A stretch of 64,000 nt of DNA from Synechococcus sp. RS9916 (lineage in GTDB: Bacteria; Cyanobacteriota; Cyanobacteriia; PCC-6307; Cyanobiaceae): NCBI RefSeq assembly GCF_000153825.1, contig NZ_DS022299.1, positions 585,216 to 649,215 on the forward strand. Reading direction: 5' to 3'. The translations under genes were made by a program, and so were the position numbers. This document shows positions 27,195 through 36,293 of this stretch, piece by piece. A model generated the notes under the pieces. The model ran no database searches and had not been told where the DNA came from. It saw only the letters and a program-made list of their open reading frames with translations. The stretch's first letter is position 1. Each line of letters starts with the position of its first letter.

Positions 27195-27442
27195 GCCCGT
27201 CCTGGTCCGCGCCGAGTTGCTTTGCCACGAAGCAGCTGCGTGGAAAGAAAGTCTTCATCGGGTAGCAGGGTCGGCATCTCAAACACGACCCTGCCTTCTC
27301 CGCTTTTGGCACAGAGCACAACGCCAGTCGGTTCTGTTGAGCGTCCTGCCTCACTTAGGTAGCGAAAGTAGATCGCTCGTGCTCGAGCGATGAGCTCCTG
27401 ACTGTTGACACGATCCCATCGTGGTGAGGGTGTTGAACTCAC
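27191..27442 (-). CDS. Small conserved hypothetical protein
   Basis: I start it at GTG 27442 (83 residues). An in-frame GTG at 27514 would lie in the terminator hairpin that ends prk transcription and is therefore unlikely. The body reads VNSQELIARARAIYFRYLSEAG, then VVLCAKSGEGRVVFEMPTL and a basic tail (LLRGKATRRGPGRA). It has no membrane segment. Its stop overlaps the pilD start by four bases, so it may be part of pilin maturation or simply co-transcribed. The family is unrecognised. Confidence 0.6.
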   Translation of the reverse strand: MSSTPSPRWDRVNSQELIARARAIYFRYLSEAGRSTEPTGVVLCAKSGEGRVVFEMPTLLPDEDFLSTQLLRGKATRRGPGRA

Positions 27443-27482
27443 CGCCGCACCGGCGATTACAAACGATGGGGTGGAAATAGAA

Positions 27483-27514
27483 ATGGGCCCACCTGATTGC
27501 TCAGATGGGCCCAC
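27483..27514 (-). terminator. Terminator-like hairpin after prk
   Basis: On the minus strand a 14-bp stem (GTGGGCCCATCTGA with TCAGGTGGGCCCAT, two G-U pairs) closes on GCAA and is followed by TTCTATTTCC. It begins 26 bases after the prk stop. The tail is only moderately T-rich, but stem strength makes termination likely. Confidence 0.75.
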
Positions 27515-27539
27515 GATAGATGTTGAAAGCAGATTTGAA

Positions 27540-28442
27540 TCAGGCGAGCTTCTTCTTCTCTTCGATCATGCGGTGAATGATCGGGGTCAGGATCAGTTCC
27601 ATGGCGAAGCCCATCTTGCCGCCGTTCACCACGATGGATGTGGGGCTGGACATGAAGGAATCGTGGATCATGTCGAGCAGATAAGTGAAGTCAATCCCCC
27701 ATTTCTCACGGGCTCCCTTGCGGAAGTGAATGATCACGAAGCTTTCATCCGGAGTGGGGATGTTCCGGATCATGAATGGGTTCGAGGTGTCCACGGTGGG
27801 GACACGCTGGAAGTTGATGTCGGTCTGGCTGAATTGCGGGCAGATGTGATTGATGTAATCAGGCATCCGGCGCAGGATCGTGTCGACCGTGGCCTCGGCG
27901 GAGTAACCACGCTCGGCGTTGTCACGGGAGATCTTCTGGATCCACTCCAGGTTCACGATCGGCACCACACCCACCAGCAGGTCAGCGAGGCCGGCCACGT
28001 CATAGCCGCTGCCTTTCACACCGCCGTGTAGGCCTTCGTAGAACAGAAGATCGGTGCCGGAGGGGATGTCTTCCCAAGGGGTGAACTGGCCGGGCTCCAG
28101 GTTCACATTGAGGCGGCCGTTGTGGTGGGCAGCCTCTTCAGTGCTGTGCAGGTAATAACGCTTCTGTCCACCACCGGTTTCGCCATAGACGCGAAATAGC
28201 TCTTCGAGCTTGTCGAAGAGGTTGGCTTCAGGGCCGAAGTGGGAGAAGTTCTCCCCTTTGGCCAGAGCGTCGGCCATGGCCTGTTTCATGGCCATGCGCT
28301 CGAAGCGGTGGTAGCTGTCGCCTTCCACCACCGCAGGCGTGATGTTCTCGCGAGCGAAGATGTGCTCGAAAGCCCGTTTCACGGTGCTGGTGCCGGCTCC
28401 GGACGAACCAGTAACGGCGACAACGGGATGGCGCTTCGACAT
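27540..28442 (-). CDS. prk: Phosphoribulokinase, proteobacterial-like type
   Basis: It phosphorylates ribulose 5-phosphate to the Rubisco substrate RuBP. The 300-residue protein begins MSKRHPVVAVTGSSGAGTST; the P-loop is residues 11-20 and the catalytic Asp is D42 in EGDSYHRFER. FYEGLHGG (134-141) and IVNLEWIQKISRDNAERG follow. Only one Cys (C201) is present, so the N-terminal thiol pair that regulates plant and freshwater-cyanobacterial enzymes through thioredoxin and CP12 is absent. The sequence is like the short proteobacterial kinase, which fits the alpha-carboxysome lineage. A terminator follows. Confidence 0.96.
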   Translation of the reverse strand: MSKRHPVVAVTGSSGAGTSTVKRAFEHIFARENITPAVVEGDSYHRFERMAMKQAMADALAKGENFSHFGPEANLFDKLEELFRVYGETGGGQKRYYLHSTEEAAHHNGRLNVNLEPGQFTPWEDIPSGTDLLFYEGLHGGVKGSGYDVAGLADLLVGVVPIVNLEWIQKISRDNAERGYSAEATVDTILRRMPDYINHICPQFSQTDINFQRVPTVDTSNPFMIRNIPTPDESFVIIHFRKGAREKWGIDFTYLLDMIHDSFMSSPTSIVVNGGKMGFAMELILTPIIHRMIEEKKKLA

Positions 28443-28524
28443 CGACGCAGGAGAACTGAACCCAGCGAGTTTGGCAGACGCCGGCCCGCCGCGCCTAATC
28501 CGGGGCCGGCGTTCTCAATGGTCG

Positions 28525-29604
28525 TTAGCGATCGAGGGCTTTGAGCAGGGCCTCACCCATGGCCTTGCAGCCCAGGGCGGTGCAGCCTTCGGCCATCAGA
28601 TCACCGGTGCGGAACCCGTCTGCCAGCACCTGATCCACGGCGGCTTCCAAGGCGGATGCTGCTTGGGCTTCCTTCAGGCCAATGCGCAGCATCATCGCGG
28701 CTGAGAGCACCATGGCCATGGGATTGGCCTTGTCCTGCCCTGCAATGTCGGGGGCTGAGCCGTGCACCGGTTCAAACAGACCTGGCCCGTCGGATCCCAG
28801 AGATGCTGAGGGCAACATGCCGATGGAGCCAGTCAGCATCGCGGCCTCGTCGCTGAGAATATCCCCGAAGAGGTTGCCGGTGAGCAGCACGTCGAACTGA
28901 CGCGGGGCCCGCACCAATTGCATGGCGGCATTGTCCACGTACATGTGGCTGACTTCAACACCGGCATAGTCCGGTGCCATCGCGTCAACCCGATCCCGCC
29001 ACAGCTGGCTCACATCCAGCACATTGGCCTTGTCGACAGAACAGAGTTGACCACGGCGTTCTTTCGCTAGATCGAAGGCTACTCGGGCAATCCGATCCAC
29101 CTCCGAGCTGGAGTAGGTCATGGTGTTGAATCCGCGCTCTTCGCCATCGGCCTCGACGCGCCCTTTGGGTTGGCCGAAGTAGATGCCCCCGGTGAGTTCA
29201 CGGACCACCATGAGATCGACTCCCTCGATCACCTCCGGCCGCAGGGTGCTGGCATCGATCAGCGCCGGCACGATTTTTACTGGCCTCAGGTTGGCGAACA
29301 GCTCCATGCCGGCACGCAGTGCCAGTAGGCCACTCTCTGGACGTTTCTCGCGGGGCAGGCTGTCAAATCTGGGGCTGCCAATGGCTGCTAGCAAGACCGC
29401 ATCAGCAGCACGGCAGGCAGCAAGTGTGCTGGCGGGCAAAGGTTCCCCAGTGGCATCGATGGCAGAACCACCGATGGGCTGGTCTTCAAAACTGAGGGTG
29501 AAGCCATGGCGTTCGCTGACCGCCTCCAGCAGCCGGCGGGCCACCGCGGTGATTTCCGGCCCGATGCCATCGCCGGGCAGCAGAACGACGCGATGCTGAC
29601 GCAT
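28525..29604 (-). CDS. leuB: 3-isopropylmalate dehydrogenase
   Basis: It oxidatively decarboxylates 3-isopropylmalate in leucine synthesis with NAD+. The 359-residue protein has [13 protein letters not shown] (6-18), [41 protein letters not shown] and [18 protein letters not shown]. It is preceded on the same strand by lpxD with a 34-base gap, but their products are unrelated. Confidence 0.97.
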   Translation of the reverse strand: MRQHRVVLLPGDGIGPEITAVARRLLEAVSERHGFTLSFEDQPIGGSAIDATGEPLPASTLAACRAADAVLLAAIGSPRFDSLPREKRPESGLLALRAGMELFANLRPVKIVPALIDASTLRPEVIEGVDLMVVRELTGGIYFGQPKGRVEADGEERGFNTMTYSSSEVDRIARVAFDLAKERRGQLCSVDKANVLDVSQLWRDRVDAMAPDYAGVEVSHMYVDNAAMQLVRAPRQFDVLLTGNLFGDILSDEAAMLTGSIGMLPSASLGSDGPGLFEPVHGSAPDIAGQDKANPMAMVLSAAMMLRIGLKEAQAASALEAAVDQVLADGFRTGDLMAEGCTALGCKAMGEALLKALDR

Positions 29605-29638
29605 TGAACCTCAAAGGATGCGGGTGCAGCCTGCGAGG

Positions 29639-30709
29639 TTACTGAGGAGCATGGGGAGTGTCCTTGAGGGATGCAATCTCCTTCTTCAGCTCCCGGAGCT
29701 GCTTGGCCATCTCCGGCAACTTGGCGAAGGCAGCGGAGCAGCGCAGCCAAAGACGGTTGGAGATGGCGGGATAGCCGCTGACCACCTCTCCAGCAGCGAT
29801 CTCCCCATGGATGCCGCTCTTCGAGCTGGCAATGGCACGGTCACCGATCTGCGCACGATTGGCGACGCCAACTTGGCCGGCAAGAATCACGCCATTGCCG
29901 AGTCGCGCTCCACCCGCGATGCCCACCTGGGAGGCCAAGGCACAGCCTCGACCGGTCTCCACCCCGTGGCCGATCTGCACGAGGTTGTCGATTTTCGTTC
30001 CTGCTCCAATGCGGGTCTCTCCCACAGAAGGACGGTCGATGGTGCTGCCGCACCCCACTTCCACCCCTTCTTCCAGCACCACAAGCCCGGTCTGGGGCAT
30101 CTTTCTCCACCCTTTGGTAGTGGGAACAAAGCCAAATCCTTCAGAACCCACGACTGCGGTGGAGTGGATCACACAGCGGCGATGCAGGCGGCTGCCGGGA
30201 TGTAAGACGGCGTTGGCGTGAACCACGCAATGGTCAGCGATCTCCACATCGCCGTAGATCACGACGCCGGGATAAATCACGCTGTGCGCCCCGATGCGGC
30301 TGCCATCGGCGATGCACACGTGGGCTCCGATCGAGACTCCAGCCCCCAGTTCAACGCGGTTACCGATCACCGCGCTGGGATGAATCGCGGCCACGGGCCG
30401 CGGGTCCGGATGCAGGTGTTCGAGGGTTTCGGCAAAGGCCAGGCGTGGATCACGCAGAACAGCCCAGGCCAGACCTCGTCGTTGCGCGAGCTCGCGTAAA
30501 TCCGGTTGATCCGGGAGCAGCACGGCTCCCACTCCGCTGGCCTCCAGCTCACTGGTGAGGGCATTGCCTTTCTCCAGGAAGCTGATCTGGCCGGCATCCG
30601 CCTTTTCAAGGGACGCAGCACCGCTGAGTTCAGGATCCTCTCCGAGATCGTGGGCCTGCAGTCCGGCCTCTCCCTGTTGGAGGGCGGCGATCAACTGGCT
30701 GAAACGCAT
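29639..30709 (-). CDS. lpxD: UDP-3-O-acylglucosamine N-acyltransferase
   Basis: LpxD adds the second acyl chain to UDP-glucosamine in lipid A synthesis. The 356-residue protein has an N-terminal uridine-binding domain, a left-handed beta helix of hexapeptide repeats (about 104-295) with the catalytic H248 in LVQIGHGVE, and a C-terminal coiled-coil extension ending [11 protein letters not shown]. It shows the strain keeps lipid A type outer membrane synthesis; lpxA, lpxC and fabZ are not in this window. It follows proB by three bases. Confidence 0.95.
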   Translation of the reverse strand: MRFSQLIAALQQGEAGLQAHDLGEDPELSGAASLEKADAGQISFLEKGNALTSELEASGVGAVLLPDQPDLRELAQRRGLAWAVLRDPRLAFAETLEHLHPDPRPVAAIHPSAVIGNRVELGAGVSIGAHVCIADGSRIGAHSVIYPGVVIYGDVEIADHCVVHANAVLHPGSRLHRRCVIHSTAVVGSEGFGFVPTTKGWRKMPQTGLVVLEEGVEVGCGSTIDRPSVGETRIGAGTKIDNLVQIGHGVETGRGCALASQVGIAGGARLGNGVILAGQVGVANRAQIGDRAIASSKSGIHGEIAAGEVVSGYPAISNRLWLRCSAAFAKLPEMAKQLRELKKEIASLKDTPHAPQ

Positions 30710-30712
30710 GGG

Positions 30713-31837
30713 TCAGAGCTGCTGCGGCCGGATCGTAGGCGTGGCCGTCATCACCAGCACATCCCTGTGCACCACCACTGGTGAGTTGGTCTTGTTGTCA
30801 GCGCTTTGATCAGTCGCTGCAGCAAGGGCGCGATCCAGGTCCTCACTGCTCATGGAGCTCAGGCCGCGTGCGAGTTCTTGACCATCAGGGTCCATCAGGG
30901 TCACCGGTTGGTTCGGGCCAAAGCTGCCTTCGATGGCCTGCACTCCAACAAGTAACAGTGAGGCTCCCCGCTCGCGCAGGGCCTGGCATGCGCCGGCGTC
31001 CAGGCGGAGATTGCCCATGGGTTCCAGAGCGTGCGCCAGCCAACTTTTGCGACTGCCAAGGGGTTCCGGGTGGGGGTGGAACACCGTTCCGCCCCGTCCG
31101 CCATCCAGCAGCTCTTCCAAGACGCCTGGCTGACGACCGTCGGCCAGATGCACCGTGATGCCGCTGGCCGTGGCGATTCTTGCGGCAGCCAATTTGGTGG
31201 TCATGCCACCGGTGCCCCAGCGTCCGCCATCTCCAGCGCCTTCCTCCAGTTCAGCCAGCTCGTCGGGATGGTGCACATCACTGATGGGTTTGGCTGTGGC
31301 ATCCACCCGGGGATCGGCGGAATACAGCGAGTCAATATCGGTCAGCAGAATCAGCTCATCTGCCCCCACTGCTGCAGCCACAAGGGCTGACAGGGTGTCG
31401 TTGTCGCCGAATCTCAATTCGGCCGACGACACCGTGTCGTTCTCATTCACGATCGGAAGCACCTCCCAATCGAGCAGCTGGTGCAAGGTCGCTGATGCGC
31501 TGGTGTAGCTGCGGCGGTCGGCGATCTCGGAACGGGTCAGCAAGACCTGAGCTACAGCACGGCCATGGCGTGCCATGGCCTGGTCGTAGATGCCCATGAG
31601 ATGCCCCTGCCCGATCGCTGCAGCGGCTTGAAGCCCAACCACTCCCTCCGGACGCCTCTCCCGTCCCAAACGCCGGCAGCCCAGACCAACCGCACCACTG
31701 CTCACCAGAACAGCTCGATCACCACGGTCAAGGCTCTCGGCCAGGGCGGTGGTCAGTTGATCGATCACGTCGGCGGTGGTCTGACCCTTCTGCCCCCTGA
31801 GCAGGCTGGTGCCCACCTTCACCACCCGCAGGGTCAT
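30713..31837 (-). CDS. proB: Glutamate 5-kinase
   Basis: It phosphorylates glutamate in the first step of proline synthesis and is normally feedback-inhibited by proline. The 374-residue protein has an amino acid kinase domain (VVKVGTSLLRG, VLVSSGAVGLGCRRL, IVNENDTVSSAELRFGDND, GGMTTKLAAARIA) and a C-terminal PUA domain from about residue 285. The start overlaps the YqeG gene stop by four bases (ATGA). Confidence 0.96.
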   Translation of the reverse strand: MTLRVVKVGTSLLRGQKGQTTADVIDQLTTALAESLDRGDRAVLVSSGAVGLGCRRLGRERRPEGVVGLQAAAAIGQGHLMGIYDQAMARHGRAVAQVLLTRSEIADRRSYTSASATLHQLLDWEVLPIVNENDTVSSAELRFGDNDTLSALVAAAVGADELILLTDIDSLYSADPRVDATAKPISDVHHPDELAELEEGAGDGGRWGTGGMTTKLAAARIATASGITVHLADGRQPGVLEELLDGGRGGTVFHPHPEPLGSRKSWLAHALEPMGNLRLDAGACQALRERGASLLLVGVQAIEGSFGPNQPVTLMDPDGQELARGLSSMSSEDLDRALAAATDQSADNKTNSPVVVHRDVLVMTATPTIRPQQL

Positions 31838-32343
31838 TGCCGTTCAGCTCCCAACAGGCGGGCCACTTTCCGTTCAAAACGTTGCACCCGGTCATGGGGA
31901 CATGGTGTGCCATCGGCCTTGAGGGGTCGCACCAGAACGGTGTAGAGACCCAGGCGATTTCCAGCCAGCACATCGGTGAACAGGCGGTCTCCCACGATCG
32001 CCAGCTCATCGGGTTGCACCTGCAGATCGCGCAGCACCTTGCGCAGTGCAGCGCGCCGAGGCTTCGCAGCACCGCTGGTGTAACTCACACCGAGTTGATC
32101 GGCCACGGCACCAATGCGATGGCGAGATGGGTTATTGCTAAACAGATGCAGGCGCAGGTGGCGTTGGGCCGACGTGGCCCATCCCATGACCGCATCCGGC
32201 AAGCGCACGTCATGGCCGGGTAGCAGGGTGCGATCCACATCCAGCAGTAACGCGGTGATGCCGCGATCGAGCAGATGCTCGAGCGGCAGTTGCACCACCG
32301 TCAGGCCAGGGTCCCAGTCAGGAAGAAGCCACTGACGCTGCAT
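31834..32343 (-). CDS. YqeG family HAD-type phosphatase
   Basis: The 169-residue protein shows HAD motif I LLLDVDRTLLPG (about 33-44), motif II LFSNNPS, motif III KPRRAALRK and motif IV VGDRLFTDVLAGNRLG, in the order of the YqeG (class IIIA) branch, close to phosphatidylglycerophosphate phosphatases. In plants and cyanobacteria the relative PGP1 makes phosphatidylglycerol, so this may act on lipid precursors; that is inference. It starts at ATG 32343, sharing a base with the stop of the DUF3727 gene, and overlaps proB by four. Confidence 0.88.
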   Translation of the reverse strand: MQRQWLLPDWDPGLTVVQLPLEHLLDRGITALLLDVDRTLLPGHDVRLPDAVMGWATSAQRHLRLHLFSNNPSRHRIGAVADQLGVSYTSGAAKPRRAALRKVLRDLQVQPDELAIVGDRLFTDVLAGNRLGLYTVLVRPLKADGTPCPHDRVQRFERKVARLLGAERQ

Positions 32344-32888
32344 CACTCGGCCGGCTCTCGCTCTTCCAGTTCGGCTTCGATGCGCGGTTGGATGCGATCA
32401 AAATCCTCGCCCTCCACCAGAACGGCACCGGACTCTTCCATGCGAGCCACGACAAAGAAGGGGTCCAGAGGAATGTAGAGGCCGTAGTCCTGGTTGTCCG
32501 CCACAAAGCTCACCAGCAGTTCGTAGGTCTCGGAGTCATCGTCGTCTCCCTCCTCGTCTTCGAGGTCTTCCGGTTCTGGTTCATCCAGTTCACCACTCAC
32601 AGTCAGGGTGACTGCGGAGCGAACGAGAGTGAGCTCATGCTCTTGGAGAACGACATCGGCGATGGACAAGATCTGCTCACTGTCGGCGATGGATTCGATT
32701 AATTCAGGGTCTCCTTCGTCTTGGAGGCGGAAGAGACACACCGGGGTGTCGACAGGTGTCAGCAGGGCGTAGTCCTTGCCATCCAGGGGAATCAGTTGTT
32801 CCAGAAAACAGAGCAGATCTCTGCCCGTGCTGTCCCTCACCAGGACGGTGGGCACTTCTCCGCTATTGCCGGGGCCGCTGGCGGTCAT
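32343..32888 (-). CDS. DUF3727 protein
   Basis: ATG 32888 gives 181 very acidic residues. The first half (VLVRDSTGRDLLCFLEQLIPLDG, VCLFRLQDE) and the second (YELLVSFVADNQDYGLYIPLDPFFVVARM) each resemble a DUF1292-type small beta unit, joined by an acidic run EPEPEDLEDEEGDDDDSE. The family is present in cyanobacteria and plastids; its function is unknown to me. The gene is 25 bases after ruvX and overlaps the phosphatase by one base. Confidence 0.85.
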   Translation of the reverse strand: MTASGPGNSGEVPTVLVRDSTGRDLLCFLEQLIPLDGKDYALLTPVDTPVCLFRLQDEGDPELIESIADSEQILSIADVVLQEHELTLVRSAVTLTVSGELDEPEPEDLEDEEGDDDDSETYELLVSFVADNQDYGLYIPLDPFFVVARMEESGAVLVEGEDFDRIQPRIEAELEEREPAE

Positions 32889-32913
32889 GAATGGGACGTC
32901 GGTCTTTTCAGGA

Positions 32914-33387
32914 TCATGCCTTGTCGCAGCTCGCGCCATCGCCAGGGGCCGCAGGCTCGACCGGTACTGGTTCTGGTCCGTCCTGAAGCCATTGCTCCAG
33001 CAACAGGGCTGCAGCTTCGCTGTCGAGGCGCCCGCTGCGGTCCCCGTGCAGATTGCGGCTCTCGCCAGCAGCCCAACTGCTGCTGTGTTCATTCACCCAG
33101 GCCAGCGGTAACGCCAACGTCTGAGCGAGACGACGTCCGTAGCGTTCGCAGTGCTCAGCCTGCGCGGTGCGCTGTCCCTTGTCGTCCAGTGGCAGCCCCA
33201 CCACAAGTGCATCCACTTGGCGTGTGGTGCACAGCGCTCGCAGGTGCTCCAAGTCTTGATCAAAACGACTGCGCCTGATGGCTGGTAACGGCCGAACACT
33301 GATGCCAAGGGGGTCACACCCAGCGAGGCCAATGCGTTTTCGCCCCACATCGAGGCTGAGGACGGAACGTGGTTTTGGGGTGCCCAC
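32914..33387 (-). CDS. ruvX: Putative pre-16S rRNA nuclease / Holliday junction resolvase-like YqgF
   Basis: The 157-residue RNase H-fold protein starts MGTPKPRSVLSLDVGRKRIG, with the first catalytic Asp at residue 13. LVVGLPLDDKGQRTAQAE is the central motif and EHSSSWAA with a later LDSEAAALLLEQWLQ supply the other acidic residues. In bacteria YqgF matures the 16S rRNA 5-prime end. It lies 5 bases from the upstream GNAT-like gene. Confidence 0.9.
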   Translation of the reverse strand: MGTPKPRSVLSLDVGRKRIGLAGCDPLGISVRPLPAIRRSRFDQDLEHLRALCTTRQVDALVVGLPLDDKGQRTAQAEHCERYGRRLAQTLALPLAWVNEHSSSWAAGESRNLHGDRSGRLDSEAAALLLEQWLQDGPEPVPVEPAAPGDGASCDKA

Positions 33388-33392
33388 GACCG

Positions 33393-34445
33393 TCAGCGCC
33401 TCCCCAGCACCGGCGTGGGCAGTGGAGGTTGCTGGGGCTGAAGCCGACCGAGCATCGATTCCAGCGGGCGTGTTGCCTGGAGCCTGCGGGCTTGGGCCTG
33501 ACGGCGCCAGAGGCTGCGACCCAGCAGCAGTTCATCGTCGATGGAGTGCCAACCGAGCGAATTGATTTGAGCCGCCACGATGCTGTCTTCGCTGTTGCAG
33601 ACGAGCGTGGCCTGGGTGCAGCGTTCTTGTAGTTGGTTCACGAGTGCCGGCAATCCAGCGTCGAGGCGCTGATCCCAGGCAGGGCCCCTCAAGAGTTCAA
33701 ACACCTGCGCATCGTCCGAGCGCTGCTGGCGCACCAAGCCTGCGATGGCAACAGGGGAGCTCCGATCATTCGGCAGTTGGCCGGATGTGAGCAGGACGCC
33801 ACTGCCTGCCCCCGCCTGGTCAAGGAGGTCAATCGGATGTCGATCGACAATTTGTCGTTGGTGGCTTGTGGTCGAAGCCTGATCGAGGGCCCAGAGCAGG
33901 GGAGCGCTCTGACGGTTGATGGGGACCCAGGAACAGCCCTGAGGCCAGGGGGTTGGCTGGAGGGTGGTGGTTGCAGGCTGAGGGCGCCAGCGCCGGAATG
34001 TGCGAATCGGTTGGAATCCCAGTTCCCGCAAGATGCCGATCTGCACGTTGTCGCTCGCACTGCAACGCACCACCCAGCTGCGTGAGCGGGCGTGCCCCCC
34101 CGTGAGGGCGAGTTTGAACAACGCACGGTTCAGATCCCCTTGGCTGTGTTTGCTCGGAGGGGAGAGGGTCTGCAGCTCCAAACGCCAACAGCTGGCCTGG
34201 CGGTTGTGGGGCCGTGACAGAAGGAGGGAGCGAAGATTCTGGTCCTCGCTGGCGACGAGTGCCAGAGGATGCCGGTTCAGCAGTAAACCAGGGATGAAGC
34301 TTTCAGCCTGGGCCAGCCAACCCCGCACCAACAAGGTCTGGAGCCTGGGCAGCAGCAAGGTCTGATCGGTGGCCTGAAGCCAAGACAAGTGGACCGCCTT
34401 CAGCGGCTCAACCTGCAGTGAGCTGCTGGCCGACTCCACCTCCAT
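33393..34445 (-). CDS. Conserved hypothetical protein, GNAT acetyltransferase-like
   Basis: The 350-residue protein has segments reminiscent of tandem GNAT domains: an N-terminal half with QTLSPPSKHSQGDLNRALF and CSASDNVQIGILRELGFQPI, the latter like the C-terminal helix and strand of a GNAT fold, and a second half with AIAGLVRQQRSDDAQVFELL and INSLGWHSIDDELLLGRSLW. No classical acetyl-CoA P-loop is obvious. The tail is Pro/Gln-rich. It is followed by ruvX. Fold assignment is low confidence; the gene itself is secure. Confidence 0.6.
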   Translation of the reverse strand: MEVESASSSLQVEPLKAVHLSWLQATDQTLLLPRLQTLLVRGWLAQAESFIPGLLLNRHPLALVASEDQNLRSLLLSRPHNRQASCWRLELQTLSPPSKHSQGDLNRALFKLALTGGHARSRSWVVRCSASDNVQIGILRELGFQPIRTFRRWRPQPATTTLQPTPWPQGCSWVPINRQSAPLLWALDQASTTSHQRQIVDRHPIDLLDQAGAGSGVLLTSGQLPNDRSSPVAIAGLVRQQRSDDAQVFELLRGPAWDQRLDAGLPALVNQLQERCTQATLVCNSEDSIVAAQINSLGWHSIDDELLLGRSLWRRQAQARRLQATRPLESMLGRLQPQQPPLPTPVLGRR

Positions 34446-34492
34446 CTCCTCAGGCTGTCTTCACAATGTATCTCCCGAAATCTGTCAGTGCG

Positions 34493-35662
34493 TCAGGGAT
34501 GGGGACGCACCAAGACCAAGGGAGTGCGCTCGTTGGCATTGCCTGCAGGATTTGGGCGCAGTGCCCGGTGCAACAGCGCTTCATCGCAGTCACGGCTGCT
34601 GGCCAGCACCTTGACGCGACCCAGGTCATTGACATCAACGATGGCCACGGCAACGCCCAGAGCATCGGCAGCCTCCTGACAGATCAGATCAGGATCGGCC
34701 GGTCCAAGAACAATCGTTTGGTCGTAGGGAGGGGTCGTGCCGGTGACGTCATCGATCAGGCGGGCCTGGGAACCGGCAAGCCGATAGAAACCGCCCGGGC
34801 TGCCAATGAGTTTCAGGCCAAGACCAAGGATCCAGGCCATCAGCACACGAGTGGGCCCGACCTGGTCGATCAAGGTTTGCAGTCCGCAGGCTGTGGCGAG
34901 GCTGCTGGTTGGATGGAACGCTCGGCAAAGCAAACGAGCCAGCCAGCCCGGTTCCACGGTGGCGGGATGGGCGTAACGCCCCTGAATCACCGCAACAGGT
35001 GTTTCTCCAATGGTGAGCACATCGCCTGGCTTCAGCAGCGCGCCGGCATAGGTGCGCAACACGTCAATCGTGGTGTCGAGGGGCCCCAGGAGATGGGTGC
35101 GGATCGGCAAGACAGCGCAGGCGTCTCCAGCCCTGAAGTTGGCTTCTCCAGGTGAGAGAACAGCGGGGCGCCTCAGGGGGACCACCACGCCTTGCCGGCG
35201 CTGAAGGCGACCAAATGGGCCGTAGTTGACCCAGTGCACATCAGCCCAGAGGGTGTCGACATCTTGAGCAACATTGACTCCGTTCTGGGAGTCGATGGCG
35301 ATCTCCACCTTGACGCGCGTTGTCTTGCGGCCTTTGACGATGTATGCCGCCCAGTAGCCGTCCCGACGGGTCTCTTCATCGGGATGGTGAGCAATCAGTT
35401 TGGTTTGAGGACGCAGGCCACTGAGATCCTTTTGTCCAAGCAACACCGGGTCGACCTTGATCTCAGGCACAAACACCTCCATCCGTTGGTGAGGGTTGTG
35501 GATCTCGAGCCAGCCTTCAACTTTCAGCTGAATGCCATCGACATGGACAGACCAATCGCGGGCACTGAGTCGCAGAGGGGATGCCGGCCGCAGGCGGTGA
35601 CGGGCTTCAAGCCAGAGCACTCCCAGACCCAGGAGGAGAAGGATCAGGAGCAGCACTGGCAT
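34493..35662 (-). CDS. F420-0:gamma-glutamyl ligase-like (CofE fold) protein
   Basis: The 389-residue protein has one N-terminal anchor (VLLLILLLLGLGVLWLEARH) and a C-terminal CofE-like region: LPIRTHLLGPLDTTIDVL, LLKPGDVLTIGETPVAVIQGR and CQEAADALGVAVAIVDVNDLG. CofE adds glutamates to coenzyme F420, which picocyanobacteria are not known to make, so the true substrate is unknown. The first half (about 30-170) is unlike CofE, with immunoglobulin-like strands. ORF start at ATG 35662. Confidence 0.7.
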   Translation of the reverse strand: MPVLLLILLLLGLGVLWLEARHRLRPASPLRLSARDWSVHVDGIQLKVEGWLEIHNPHQRMEVFVPEIKVDPVLLGQKDLSGLRPQTKLIAHHPDEETRRDGYWAAYIVKGRKTTRVKVEIAIDSQNGVNVAQDVDTLWADVHWVNYGPFGRLQRRQGVVVPLRRPAVLSPGEANFRAGDACAVLPIRTHLLGPLDTTIDVLRTYAGALLKPGDVLTIGETPVAVIQGRYAHPATVEPGWLARLLCRAFHPTSSLATACGLQTLIDQVGPTRVLMAWILGLGLKLIGSPGGFYRLAGSQARLIDDVTGTTPPYDQTIVLGPADPDLICQEAADALGVAVAIVDVNDLGRVKVLASSRDCDEALLHRALRPNPAGNANERTPLVLVRPHP

Positions 35663-35724
35663 GCGGTCGACGACCTTCGGCCGTAGGGATCAGCCGCGCA
35701 GCGTAAGCGGTTTCAGGCTCGGGA

Positions 35725-36285
35725 TCAGCGGGTCTGGACTTCGGTGTTGAGCTCGTTGAAACTCAGGCTTGTGCTCACGCCCTCGGGAGCGGTGAGTCCT
35801 GTGGCCTTGCTGATCGCTTGATTGATCGCATCAAGGGGCACCTGACCGTCTTGATCCAGCAGCACGGATCCCTCGCCATTGAGCACCACCACCTGGGGAA
35901 TCCGTCCGTGCCAGTAAGTCGCAGGATCTCCTGCACCCTCGGCTTTGCGGTTCTGGAGGGTGTCAGTGGTTAGGGGCATCAGGTCGACAGACCGTCCCCA
36001 AAGCCGTTGCAGTTCCGAAACCACCGGGGAGAAGGCTTTGCTGGTGCTGCTGTCATCGAGATAGAACACCAGGACGCTTGTGCGGCCGGCGGCCTGTGAA
36101 TCTCCCAGGGTTGTGGCTGGTGGTACGAGAGAACCGTTACCTGCGTACAGGGCGTAGATATTTCCGTCGTAACTATCGCTTGTGAGGCTGGCCTGCACGG
36201 GAGCACCGATCAGGGTGATGGCGCACAACAGGCCCAGAAGCGAGCGAAGCAATCGGGCCATGGGGCGAAGCAGGAAAGGGCGCAT
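35725..36285 (-). CDS. Exported thioredoxin-fold-like protein
   Basis: ATG 36285 (186 residues) is favoured because it lies 8 bases past the upstream stop. A signal peptide (residues 1-33, ending GAPVQA) is followed by SVLVFYLDDSSTSKAFSPVV, VDLMPLTTDTLQN and IPQVVVLNGEGSVLLDQDG, which follow a thioredoxin-like beta-alpha-beta order with a cis-Pro at RIPQVV. The CxxC is missing (no Cys near STSK), so it is not an oxidoreductase by that route. It is probably thylakoid-lumen or periplasmic. Function unknown. Confidence 0.72.
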   Translation of the reverse strand: MRPFLLRPMARLLRSLLGLLCAITLIGAPVQASLTSDSYDGNIYALYAGNGSLVPPATTLGDSQAAGRTSVLVFYLDDSSTSKAFSPVVSELQRLWGRSVDLMPLTTDTLQNRKAEGAGDPATYWHGRIPQVVVLNGEGSVLLDQDGQVPLDAINQAISKATGLTAPEGVSTSLSFNELNTEVQTR

Positions 36286-36293
36286 TCTGCCCT

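Noticed and set aside
28443-28524. GC-rich inverted repeat between prk and leuB (GCCGGCCC and GGGCCGGC)
   Set aside because: The loop is large and no T run follows on either strand, so I do not call it a terminator.
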